From assembly GCA_017743275.1 (NCBI GenBank), contig JAGHZG010000140.1, forward strand, positions 1 through 5,483: a DNA stretch of 5,483 nucleotides, given 5' to 3'. Below are positions 1 to 5,483 of this stretch, piece by piece. Every line of letters begins with the position of its first letter. The first letter of the stretch is position 1. The position numbers and the translations under genes are program-made. The notes beneath the pieces are model-generated. The model made no database searches and had not been told where the DNA came from. It saw only the letters and a program-made list of their open reading frames with translations. This DNA comes from Chloroflexota bacterium (lineage in GTDB: Bacteria > Chloroflexota > Anaerolineae > B4-G1 > DUEL01).

Positions 1-285
1 GAGTTCTTCCGTCCGGAGAAGGCGGCGGGGGTGGACGTGGTCTTCCAGTTCCGCATCTCCGGCCCCGGCGGCGGCGACTGGTACGTGGTGGTGAAGGACC
101 AGACCTGCACCGTCTCGGCGGGCGTCCACGAGAAGCCGACGACGACGCTGAAGATGGCAGACGAGGACTTTCTGGCGCTGGTGGCGGGGAAGTTACCGGC
201 GATGCAGGCCTTCACCAGCGGCAAGTTGAAGATAGAGGGCGACCTGATGAAGTCGCAGTTGGTGCAGAAACTGTTCAGGTTTTAG
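1..285 (+). CDS. SCP2 sterol-carrier-domain protein, C-terminal part (5' end outside window)
   Basis: The reading frame is open from base 1 and stops at TAG 283-285, giving 94 visible residues; the true start lies upstream. The GTG at 31 is not a convincing start, because the preceding residues EFFRPEKAAG read as part of the same domain. The visible part matches the C-terminal half of an SCP2 domain (PF02036 type): a beta-rich stretch FQFRISG...DWYVVVKD, the segment TTTLKMADEDFLAL, then AMQAFTSGKLKIEGDL and a closing helix KSQLVQKLF. SCP2 domains bind lipids or fatty acyl-CoA in a hydrophobic tunnel and are usually cytoplasmic. The domain may stand alone or be the C-terminal module of a longer protein; the window does not decide this. 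No intrinsic terminator follows the stop directly. The family call is from recognition of the motif, and the ligand is unknown. Confidence 0.88.
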   Translation, partial: EFFRPEKAAGVDVVFQFRISGPGGGDWYVVVKDQTCTVSAGVHEKPTTTLKMADEDFLALVAGKLPAMQAFTSGKLKIEGDLMKSQLVQKLFRF

Positions 286-291
286 GGAAAA

Positions 292-316
292 ACCACAAAG
301 ACACGAAGACACGAAG
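292..316. repeat. Short tandem repeat of ACACGAAG-type units
   Basis: Just after the SCP2 stop codon, a degenerate unit (ACCACAAAG, 292-300) is followed by two perfect ACACGAAG copies (301-308 and 309-316). No matching inverted copy is seen on the far side of the palindrome that follows. From memory, AC-AAAGACACGAAG-style strings recur in intergenic DNA of many environmental bacteria together with the GCAGAG and CACGAAT strings found just downstream. No function is assigned. Confidence 0.7.
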
Positions 317-341
317 TTTAACCTGGCTTCGCGGCAAAACT

Positions 342-567
342 CACCGCAGAGACGCCGAGGGCGCAGAGTTTTTTATAGTCTCTACGTAACCACCTACCAC
401 CCCCTGTTGCGTTGATCGTCAGGCGCGAGGGCCATCCACGAATGGGCCACGAATACACGAATGATGGCGCGATTCGTGCATTCGTGAAGCATTCGTGGAC
501 GGCTTGCCCCGCCAAACAGAACCAGGGTAGGTAATTACGTCTCTGCGTCCTCTGCGTCTCGGCGGTG
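342..567. repeat. Large nested inverted repeat (palindromic intergenic element)
   Basis: Outer arms 342-368 and 541-567 are 27 bases each and match as reverse complements at 24 of 27 positions. Each arm is made of short CGCAGAG/CGCCGAG units. A second pair, 384-397 and 527-540, matches at 12 of 14, and a central hairpin occupies 436-498. The three pairs are nested in order, so the segment could fold into one long cruciform or RNA hairpin. The left side carries about 15 extra bases (369-383, including a run of six T) that shift the centre. No transposase or convincing ORF lies inside. It fills most of the 326-base gap between the SCP2 gene and the membrane gene. It may be a non-autonomous palindromic element, and could also slow or end transcription; five T residues at 576-580 follow the right arm. 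Confidence 0.82.
436..498. repeat. Central hairpin of six CACGAAT units in mirror order
   Basis: Left arm 436-462 and right arm 472-498 match as reverse complements at 23 of 27 positions around a 9-base loop (463-471). CACGAAT occurs on the + strand at 437-443, 448-454 and 456-462. Its complement ATTCGTG occurs at 472-478, 480-486 and 491-497. Unit spacing is 4 then 1 on the left and 1 then 4 on the right, so the symmetry is exact at unit level while the spacer bases differ. Conserved units with diverged spacers suggest the units themselves matter, either as a protein-binding array or as the repeat seed of the element. Confidence 0.85.
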
Positions 568-611
568 AAACGACCTTTTTGCAGTAGACTCATGCAAATA
601 AAGAATAAAGA

Positions 612-2906
612 ATGAAGGCGCGCGTGGTATTTGCCATCCTGGTAATGGGTTTCAGCGGACTGGTCGCGGAAATATTCCTTCTGAGGGAGTTTCTGATCGT
701 CTTTGCAGGGAACGAATTCTCCATTGGCCTGGTGCTGGCCAATTGGCTGGTGATGGAGGCCCTGGGCGCCTGGGTCTTTGGACGGCTGGCGGAGAAGTTC
801 CCGGGGAGAGCAGAGGCGCTAACAGGAATCACCGTCCTGTTTATCCTGTCTCTGTTCCTGGCCCTTTTCCTGATCCGTTCTTTAAAAAGAATCCTGGGCA
901 TCTCTGTGAGCGAGCCGGTTGGCCTTTTCCCGATGTTTTATTCTTCCCTGCTGATTCTCGCACCGGTCAGCGCCCTGCACGGCGCGCTGTTTCCCGCCTG
1001 CTGCCAGATGTATTCCCTCGTTTCCAGTCCAGACGCCCCTGCCGCCGGTAGGGTGTATGCCTATGAGACCATCGGCACCGTAATCGGGGGACTCCTCTGT
1101 ACCTATCTGTTCATTCCCCTCTTCCATACGTTTCAGGTGGTCTTCTGGTTGGCCCTGCTGAACCTCATTCTGTGCGTTGTCCTGCTGGTTTCTTTCCGGC
1201 GAACCGGATGGCTCTCCAGAGCCCTGCTGCTGGTTCAGACTGTTCTCGCTGCGTGCGCAGGGTACGGGTTGTTCGCCGGCCCCGCGGATGCCCTTCACCG
1301 CCTTTCTATTCAGACCCAATGGAAGGGCCTCAACGTTGTTCACTACCAGAACTCCCCGTACAGCAATTTCTGTGTGGTGGAGAACGAAGGGCAATACATC
1401 TTCTTCCAGGACGGGGTTCCTGAACTGATCACGCCGGTGCCGGACCTGCCGTTTGTGGAGGAATTTGTCCACCTTCCGCTTCTGACGCATCCAGAACCCC
1501 GGCATCTACTGATCCTGGGGAGCGGTGCGGGCGGCGTGATCTATGAAGCGCTGAAGCATCCGCCGGTAGAGACGATTGAATATGCGGAACTGGATCCGCT
1601 TTTGATTGACCTGATCCGACAGTTTCCCACTCCGCTGACCGAATCCGAATTGAACGACCGAAGGGTCCGCATCCAGTACGTGGACGGGCGGATGTACCTG
1701 CGCACCACTCGCGGCACGTATGACCTGATTCTGATCGGGATCACCGAACCATCCACTCTGCAGACGAACCGGTTTTTCACCCAGGAGTTTTTCCGGCTGG
1801 CCCGAACGAAGTTGAACCGGGGGGGTATTCTCGTTCTCAGCCTGCCGGGTTCCTTAACCTACACTACCGAAGAACTGGCAAACCTGAACAGTTCCATCTT
1901 CCATACCCTGAAAACGGTTTTCCCTTATGTTCGGGCGATTCCGGGCGAGGGAACGAACCTGTTCCTGGTTTCTGACGCTCCGGACATTTTATCGGTGGAC
2001 GCGAAGTATATTGTGGAAAGAGTACACCAGCGGAATATCCGGGCCGAGGTGGTGATCCCCTGGTACCTGGAACAAAAGTTGCATCCTGGATGGCGGGAAT
2101 GGTTTCAGCGGTTCATTGAAGGGAGAAGCCGGAAAATCAACTCCGATTTCCGTCCTGTGGGGGTCTTTTACAGCGTCTCTCACTGGAGTGCTCTCTTTGC
2201 CCCCTTCCTGAGCGATCTTTTCCGACAACTGGAGAAAATCAACCTGTGGACCCTTGTTGTTGTGCTCGTTGCAGTTCTGCTCTGCTATCTCCTTGTCTGG
2301 AGGTCAGGGAGGGGGCGATCCCTGCGGATGGGGATTCTCTTCTCCATCATCACCACCGGCCTGGCTGGCATGCTCTTTGACCTGATGCTGATTTTCGCCT
2401 TTCAGTCCGTTTATGGGTACGTGTTTTCCTGGATCGGGCTTCTGGTCGCATCGTTTATGACGGGAGCGGCCTGCGGGGCCCTGCTGGTCTCCCGCGCGCT
2501 GAAACGGTCGCGAAACACCTTCCGGTTTTTCCTGAAGACCGAACTGGCCATCATGGGCTTTGCCGCAGGATGTCCCCTGCTCCTTCTGGCCGTGTATGCA
2601 CTTCTGGAGGGAGCGGAAACGCTTTTCTTCTCCCGGTGGCTGTTTTTGGTTCTTTCGTTTGCTGGGGGACTTTTCATCAGCGCCCAGTTCCCTCTGGCAA
2701 ACCATCTGCTTTTGCGGGATCGCGGGGGTTTCACGCCCACTGCCGGGCTGTTGTATGCTCTGGACCTGCTGGGAGGGTGGTTGGGAGGAATCGTCGGGGC
2801 GGTGGTGCTTTTGCCGATCCTCGGCCTTTTGGGCACGGGTATCGCGGTGGCCATGTTGAAATTGGGCAGTTTTTCGGTTATCATGTGGGTTGGACAAGGG
2901 TTGTGA
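612..2906 (+). CDS. Polytopic membrane protein with spermidine-synthase-like domain (fused MFS/spermidine synthase type)
   Basis: This 764-residue protein has about seven hydrophobic segments in residues 4-222, a soluble Rossmann-like domain at about 235-455, a connecting region with the motif DFRPVGVFY (512-520), and a second membrane block at about 546-760. The soluble part resembles polyamine aminopropyltransferases: FQDGVPEL (265-272), the SAM-binding loop LILGSGAGG (300-308), the acidic strand end EYAELDP (323-329; Glu326 would contact the nucleoside), DGRMYL (358-363), and YDLILIGITEP (370-380) followed by FFTQEFF. In true spermidine synthases the last motif reads like YDVIIVDSTDP; here the catalytic Asp position is Gly376 and the second Asp is Glu379. 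The YHE motif is also reduced (VHL, 286-288). It probably binds SAM or a relative but need not make spermidine. ATG 612 is the first start after an in-frame TAA at 606-608; the Shine-Dalgarno sequence is weak. The gene is less GC-rich than the thiolase. The next gene is coupled to it. Confidence 0.87.
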   Translation: MKARVVFAILVMGFSGLVAEIFLLREFLIVFAGNEFSIGLVLANWLVMEALGAWVFGRLAEKFPGRAEALTGITVLFILSLFLALFLIRSLKRILGISVSEPVGLFPMFYSSLLILAPVSALHGALFPACCQMYSLVSSPDAPAAGRVYAYETIGTVIGGLLCTYLFIPLFHTFQVVFWLALLNLILCVVLLVSFRRTGWLSRALLLVQTVLAACAGYGLFAGPADALHRLSIQTQWKGLNVVHYQNSPYSNFCVVENEGQYIFFQDGVPELITPVPDLPFVEEFVHLPLLTHPEPRHLLILGSGAGGVIYEALKHPPVETIEYAELDPLLIDLIRQFPTPLTESELNDRRVRIQYVDGRMYLRTTRGTYDLILIGITEPSTLQTNRFFTQEFFRLARTKLNRGGILVLSLPGSLTYTTEELANLNSSIFHTLKTVFPYVRAIPGEGTNLFLVSDAPDILSVDAKYIVERVHQRNIRAEVVIPWYLEQKLHPGWREWFQRFIEGRSRKINSDFRPVGVFYSVSHWSALFAPFLSDLFRQLEKINLWTLVVVLVAVLLCYLLVWRSGRGRSLRMGILFSIITTGLAGMLFDLMLIFAFQSVYGYVFSWIGLLVASFMTGAACGALLVSRALKRSRNTFRFFLKTELAIMGFAAGCPLLLLAVYALLEGAETLFFSRWLFLVLSFAGGLFISAQFPLANHLLLRDRGGFTPTAGLLYALDLLGGWLGGIVGAVVLLPILGLLGTGIAVAMLKLGSFSVIMWVGQGL

Positions 2907-2912
2907 GGAGGT
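2905..2912 (+). promoter_or_regulatory. Strong ribosome binding site overlapping the upstream stop codon
   Basis: GAGGAGGT at 2905-2912 overlaps the TGA stop (2904-2906) of the membrane gene and sits five bases before ATG 2918. It is a near-perfect match to the 16S anti-Shine-Dalgarno sequence. It fixes the start of the radical SAM gene and implies translational coupling with the membrane gene. Confidence 0.85.
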
Positions 2913-2917
2913 GGGCA

Positions 2918-4039
2918 ATGAGCAATTGGGTTTCTCAAAAGATCACCCGGCGAGAATTCCTGAAGGGCGTGGCAGTGTTATGTCTCAAAGTCGCCGTGCC
3001 TTCCTGCATTCTGAACTCCTGTCGCCCTGCGGCTCCCCACGAAGGGCCAATGCCTGTAACAACCGCAGGGGTGGAAACCCCCACTTCTACTCCCGCAGGT
3101 TCCGGCCGATTTGAACCGGCCTACCGGAAACTGCACCGGACGGGGGAACTGGCGGCACGGGCGGAGAAACTCTGGGCGATGATGGAGAGTTGCCGGCTGT
3201 GTCCGAGACAGTGCGGTGTCAATCGGCTGAAAGGGATGAGCGGGTTCTGTCGGACACCGGGCGCCACCCTGGTGATCTCGGCGTTTCATCCCCATTTCGG
3301 TGAAGAAAGACCCCTGGTCGGACGGGGGGGCTCAGGGACAATTTTCCTCACTCACTGCAACCTGCGGTGCATCTTTTGCCAGAACTGGGAGATCAGCCAC
3401 CTGGGGATGGGCCGGGAAAGCAGCGTAGAGGAACTGGCCGGTATGATGCTCCAACTTCAGAAAATCGGCTGCCACAACATCAACCTGGTGACCCCCACCC
3501 ATTATTCGGCCCTCATTTTGAAGGCCCTGGACATCGCGGCGGGGCTGGGACTCCGGCTGCCCATCGTCTACAACACCAGTGGCTGGGAGCGGCTGGAGAT
3601 TCTGGAGGTTCTGGACGGGATTGTGGACATCTACCTGCCCGACTTCAAGTACTGGGACAGCGAGATGGCGGCGAAATATTCTTCCGGGGCTGCGAACTAC
3701 CCGGAGGTGACCAGGGCCGCTATCCTGGAGATGCACCGTCAGGTGGGAGTGGCAAAACCGGGACCCGATGGCATCATGTACAGAGGGCTGATGATCCGAC
3801 ACCTGGTCATGCCCAACGACGTGGCGGGGTCCGAAAAGGTGATGGAGTGGATCGCGGAGAACCTGCCCAAAGACACGTACGTCAACATCATGTCCCAGTA
3901 CACTCCCTTGTATAAAGCGTACGAGTACCCCGAAATATCGCGAAGGATTACCCGCGAGGAGTACGTGCGGGTGGTGAAGAAAGCCCAGGAGTTGGGCCTC
4001 ACCAACCTGGATATCCAGGGATACTGGTGGCTGGAGTGA
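2918..4039 (+). CDS. PflX-like radical SAM protein with Tat/lipoprotein-type N terminus
   Basis: This 373-residue protein belongs to the PflX-like radical SAM group (COG1313 type). The diagnostic cluster motif is CNLRCIFCQNWEIS, with Cys147, Cys151 and Cys154 (CX3CX2C) to hold the 4Fe-4S cluster that cleaves SAM. A second Cys set precedes it: Cys92, Cys95, Cys99 and Cys111 in CRLCPRQCGVNR...GFC, typical of this group. Further family motifs are HFGEERPLVG, NINLVTPTHY, YNTSGWE, DIYLPDFKYW, RHLVMPND and NIMSQYTPLYKA. The N terminus is unusual: TRREFLKG (10-17) fits a twin-arginine motif, a modest hydrophobic stretch follows, and LNSC (Cys35) resembles a lipobox. A Pro/Thr/Ser-rich linker (about 36-62) then leads into the enzyme domain. 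This suggests export and membrane tethering, which is unexpected for an oxygen-sensitive enzyme needing a reductant. The start is ATG 2918; the frame is open further upstream, but that part overlaps the membrane gene. The substrate is unknown. Confidence 0.9.
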   Translation: MSNWVSQKITRREFLKGVAVLCLKVAVPSCILNSCRPAAPHEGPMPVTTAGVETPTSTPAGSGRFEPAYRKLHRTGELAARAEKLWAMMESCRLCPRQCGVNRLKGMSGFCRTPGATLVISAFHPHFGEERPLVGRGGSGTIFLTHCNLRCIFCQNWEISHLGMGRESSVEELAGMMLQLQKIGCHNINLVTPTHYSALILKALDIAAGLGLRLPIVYNTSGWERLEILEVLDGIVDIYLPDFKYWDSEMAAKYSSGAANYPEVTRAAILEMHRQVGVAKPGPDGIMYRGLMIRHLVMPNDVAGSEKVMEWIAENLPKDTYVNIMSQYTPLYKAYEYPEISRRITREEYVRVVKKAQELGLTNLDIQGYWWLE

Positions 4040-4057
4040 CAGCGATCCGTTCACGGG

Positions 4058-4105
4058 GAGGGGTTGTGGGCGGTAGCCCGTCGGACCGCCGCCCACAAAT
4101 CCCTC
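4058..4105. other. GC-rich intergenic hairpin before the thiolase gene
   Basis: Arms 4058-4073 and 4089-4105 pair almost completely: ten perfect pairs next to the loop (TTGTGGGCGG with CCGCCCACAA), then GAGGGG against the complement of ATCCCTC with one mismatch or bulge. The loop is 15 bases (4074-4088). It lies 18 bases after the radical SAM stop and ends 14 bases before the thiolase ribosome binding site. The 3' arm is followed by TCATTCTGCT, not a T run, so it is not a classical intrinsic terminator. It may protect the 3' end of the upstream mRNA, act as a weak or factor-assisted terminator, or lie in the leader of the thiolase mRNA. Confidence 0.72.
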
Positions 4106-4119
4106 TCATTCTGCTACAA

Positions 4120-4126
4120 GGGAGGA
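4120..4126 (+). promoter_or_regulatory. Ribosome binding site fixing the thiolase start
   Basis: GGGAGGA at 4120-4126 stands directly ahead of ATG 4130, with four bases between its GGAGG core and the start codon. It decides for ATG 4130 over the in-frame GTG at 4064, which lies inside the hairpin and would add 22 residues with no thiolase character. Confidence 0.8.
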
Positions 4127-4129
4127 ATC

Positions 4130-5341
4130 ATGCCCACAGGAATCCGCGATAAAGTCGCCATTATCGGCATGGGGTGCACCCGGTTCGGAGAGCGCTGGGA
4201 TGTGGGGGCCGAAGACCTGATGGTGGAGGCCTTTGAGGAGGCGCTGGCCGACGCCGGGATTGACCGCAAGGAAATCCAGGCCGCCTGGCTGGGCACCTGC
4301 TTTGAGGAAATCAGCGTCGGCAAGAGCGCGCTCCCCCTGTCCATCACCCTGCGCCTGCCCCGCATCCCCGTCACGCGCGTGGAGAACTTCTGCGCCACCG
4401 GGACGGAAGCGTTCCGGGGCGCGGTCTACGCGGTGGCGTCGGGCGCATGCGACATCGCGCTGGCGCTGGGGGTGGAGAAACTCAAAGACGTGGGCTACGG
4501 GGGACTCCCTAACCTGGGCGCTACGGCGGGGAGCCTCAACTGGCAGTGGATGCCCAATATCACCGCGCCGGGGGCCTTCGCTCAGTTGGCCACCGCCTAC
4601 GCCGCCAAATACCGCATCCCGATGGAGGACCTGAAGCGGGCGATGGCCCACGTCTCCGTCAAGAGCCACGCCAACGGCTCCCTCAACCCCAAAGCCCACC
4701 TGCGCCGCCCCGTCACCGAGGACGAGGTGCTGAACGCGCCCATTGTCGCCTACCCGCTGGGCCTCTTTGACTGTTGCGGCGTCAGCGACGGTGCCGCCTG
4801 CGCGATGGTCACCACGCCGGAGATCGCGCGTGGGCTGGGCAAGAAAGACATCGTCACCGTCAAAGCGCTCCAGATTGCCCTCTCCAGCGGGGAGGAGATG
4901 GGATACAACGAGTGGGACGGGACGTATTTCATGACCACCGCCAAATGCAGCAAAACGGCGTACCAGGAAGCCGGCATCACCGACCCCCGGCGGGAGATCA
5001 GCATGATGGAAGTCCACGACTGCTTCTCCATCACCGAACTCGTGACAATGGAGGACCTGCACATCTCCGAGCGGGGGAAGGCCTGGAAGGATGTCCTGGA
5101 CGGCTTCTTTGACCTGCGCGGCGGGGGGATTCCCTGCCAGCCCGATGGCGGCCTGAAGTGCTTTGGGCACCCCATCGGCGCCTCGGGCCTGCGGATGCTC
5201 TACGAGATGTACCTGCAACTGCTGGGGCGGGCCGGGGAGCGGCAGATTCCGAACCCCCGCTACGGCCTCACCCACAACCTGGGCGGCATGCCGCATATGA
5301 ACATCTGCGCCATCACCATCGTGGGCCGATATGGAGACTGA
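4130..5341 (+). CDS. SCP2/SCP-x type thiolase (acetyl-CoA acetyltransferase-like)
   Basis: This 403-residue protein, a normal length for the family, has the thiolase fold of the SCP-x/non-decarboxylating branch. The N terminus KVAIIGMGCTRFGER (8-22) is the usual opening. The nucleophilic Cys is Cys88 in RVENFCATGTEA. His296 lies in VHDCFSITE, His347 in the catalytic loop CFGHPIGASG, and His382 in THNLGGMPHM, where biosynthetic thiolases carry a second catalytic Cys; His or an equivalent there is usual in the SCP2 branch. All catalytic positions are present, so it should be active on acyl-CoA thioesters, by condensation or cleavage; the acyl chain cannot be read from sequence. Members often act with a small zinc-ribbon/OB-fold (DUF35) partner, and none is visible here. 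The SCP2-domain gene at the left end is a possible functional relative. The coding sequence is very GC-rich; one 60-base stretch (4681-4740) counts 72% GC. It overlaps the next gene by 11 bases. Confidence 0.93.
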   Translation: MPTGIRDKVAIIGMGCTRFGERWDVGAEDLMVEAFEEALADAGIDRKEIQAAWLGTCFEEISVGKSALPLSITLRLPRIPVTRVENFCATGTEAFRGAVYAVASGACDIALALGVEKLKDVGYGGLPNLGATAGSLNWQWMPNITAPGAFAQLATAYAAKYRIPMEDLKRAMAHVSVKSHANGSLNPKAHLRRPVTEDEVLNAPIVAYPLGLFDCCGVSDGAACAMVTTPEIARGLGKKDIVTVKALQIALSSGEEMGYNEWDGTYFMTTAKCSKTAYQEAGITDPRREISMMEVHDCFSITELVTMEDLHISERGKAWKDVLDGFFDLRGGGIPCQPDGGLKCFGHPIGASGLRMLYEMYLQLLGRAGERQIPNPRYGLTHNLGGMPHMNICAITIVGRYGD

Positions 5342-5483
5342 ACTCTTCACCCACCCTGAACTGAACCGCGAGGTCACGGCCATCGGCGGGCGCTACTTCT
5401 GGATGAAGGAGGGACGTCTCCCCTTTGGGGGACGGGAAGTCCTCTACCTGGTGGGCTGTGCCGTTCTGGACACCACCTGCTGC
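5331..5483 (+). CDS. Unrecognised protein, N-terminal 51 residues (3' end outside window)
   Basis: The frame opens at ATG 5331 inside the last codons of the thiolase, overlaps it by 11 bases, and stays open to the window end. The visible sequence begins METELFTHPEL, continues with IGGRYFWMKEGRLPFGGREVL and ends in a Cys-containing stretch YLVGCAVLDTTCC (Cys43, Cys50, Cys51). There is no signal peptide or membrane segment. The high GC content and good codon texture match the thiolase, and the overlap implies translational coupling in one operon. Only a weak purine-rich site precedes the start. I do not recognise a named family with confidence. The Cys cluster near the break could bind a metal or Fe-S centre if more Cys follow. 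A DUF35-type acyl-CoA-binding partner is expected beside such thiolases, but this N terminus does not look like one. Confidence 0.75.
   Translation, partial: METELFTHPELNREVTAIGGRYFWMKEGRLPFGGREVLYLVGCAVLDTTCC

Noticed and set aside
292..567. CRISPR array
   Set aside because: Repeats are 7-9 bases, inverted as well as direct, with 1-4 base spacers; there are no 25-40 base repeats with regular spacers.
318..593. Minus-strand 91-residue ORF in the intergenic region
   Set aside because: It is a translation of the palindromic repeat (ETQRTQRR-type peptide), with no domain character and its frame dictated by the repeat units.
568..611. Promoter for the membrane gene
   Set aside because: The stretch is AT-rich enough to host one, but no convincing -35/-10 pair with proper spacing could be picked out.
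2570..2917. Upstream extension of the radical SAM frame
   Set aside because: It overlaps the membrane gene in another frame, its sequence has no family character, and the strong ribosome binding site and Tat motif point to ATG 2918.
2918..4039. Pyruvate formate-lyase activating enzyme or AmmeMemoRadiSam enzyme
   Set aside because: The cluster motif and the C-terminal motifs fit the PflX-like group better, and no glycyl-radical enzyme, AMMECR1 or Memo gene is in the window.
3332..4096. Minus-strand 254-residue ORF opposite the radical SAM gene
   Set aside because: It is an antisense shadow of a gene with clear family motifs, and its composition is Gln/His/Val-rich without domain features.
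4064..4129. GTG 4064 as thiolase start
   Set aside because: The start lies within the hairpin with no suitable ribosome binding site; ATG 4130 follows GGGAGGA and begins the conserved thiolase N terminus.
4106..5383. Minus-strand 425-residue ORF opposite the thiolase
   Set aside because: It mirrors a very GC-rich gene, where stop codons are rare on the antisense strand; it has low-complexity His/Gly/Val content and no recognisable motif.

Overview
The window is bacterial, GC-rich and gene-dense. Every supported gene lies on the + strand. The gene set is an SCP2 domain protein, an SCP2-type thiolase, a spermidine-synthase-like membrane fusion, and a PflX-type radical SAM protein with a Tat/lipoprotein-like N terminus and a Pro/Thr linker. 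With the intergenic repeat style, this would suit an uncultured Chloroflexota-like or similar environmental bacterium. That placement is an impression from gene families, not a demonstrated assignment.

Layout: (1) 1-285 is the 3' end of an SCP2 sterol-carrier-domain gene. (2) 286-611 is non-coding. It holds a short tandem array (ACACGAAG units) and a large nested palindrome: outer arms 342-368/541-567, middle arms 384-397/527-540, and a central hairpin 436-498 built from three CACGAAT units per strand in mirror order. (3) 612-2906 encodes a 764-residue polytopic membrane protein with a spermidine-synthase-like Rossmann domain between two membrane blocks. The expected catalytic Asp position is Gly. 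(4) 2918-4039 encodes a 373-residue PflX-like (COG1313-type) radical SAM protein with a twin-arginine motif and a lipobox-like Cys. Its Shine-Dalgarno sequence overlaps the stop codon of the membrane gene, so the two look translationally coupled. (5) 4040-4129 contains a strong GC-rich hairpin. (6) 4130-5341 is a complete SCP2/SCP-x type thiolase. (7) 5331-5483 is the start of an unrecognised Cys-containing protein that overlaps the thiolase by 11 bases and runs off the window.

How they fit together: the SCP2 protein and the thiolase belong to the acyl-CoA/lipid theme and share a very GC-rich style. The pair between them has a less GC-rich, more T-rich membrane gene and looks like a separate transcription unit. 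Pairing a membrane-embedded SAM-dependent transferase-like protein that lacks its classical catalytic residue with an apparently exported radical SAM protein is the most interesting element here. Its substrate and product cannot be read from the sequence.
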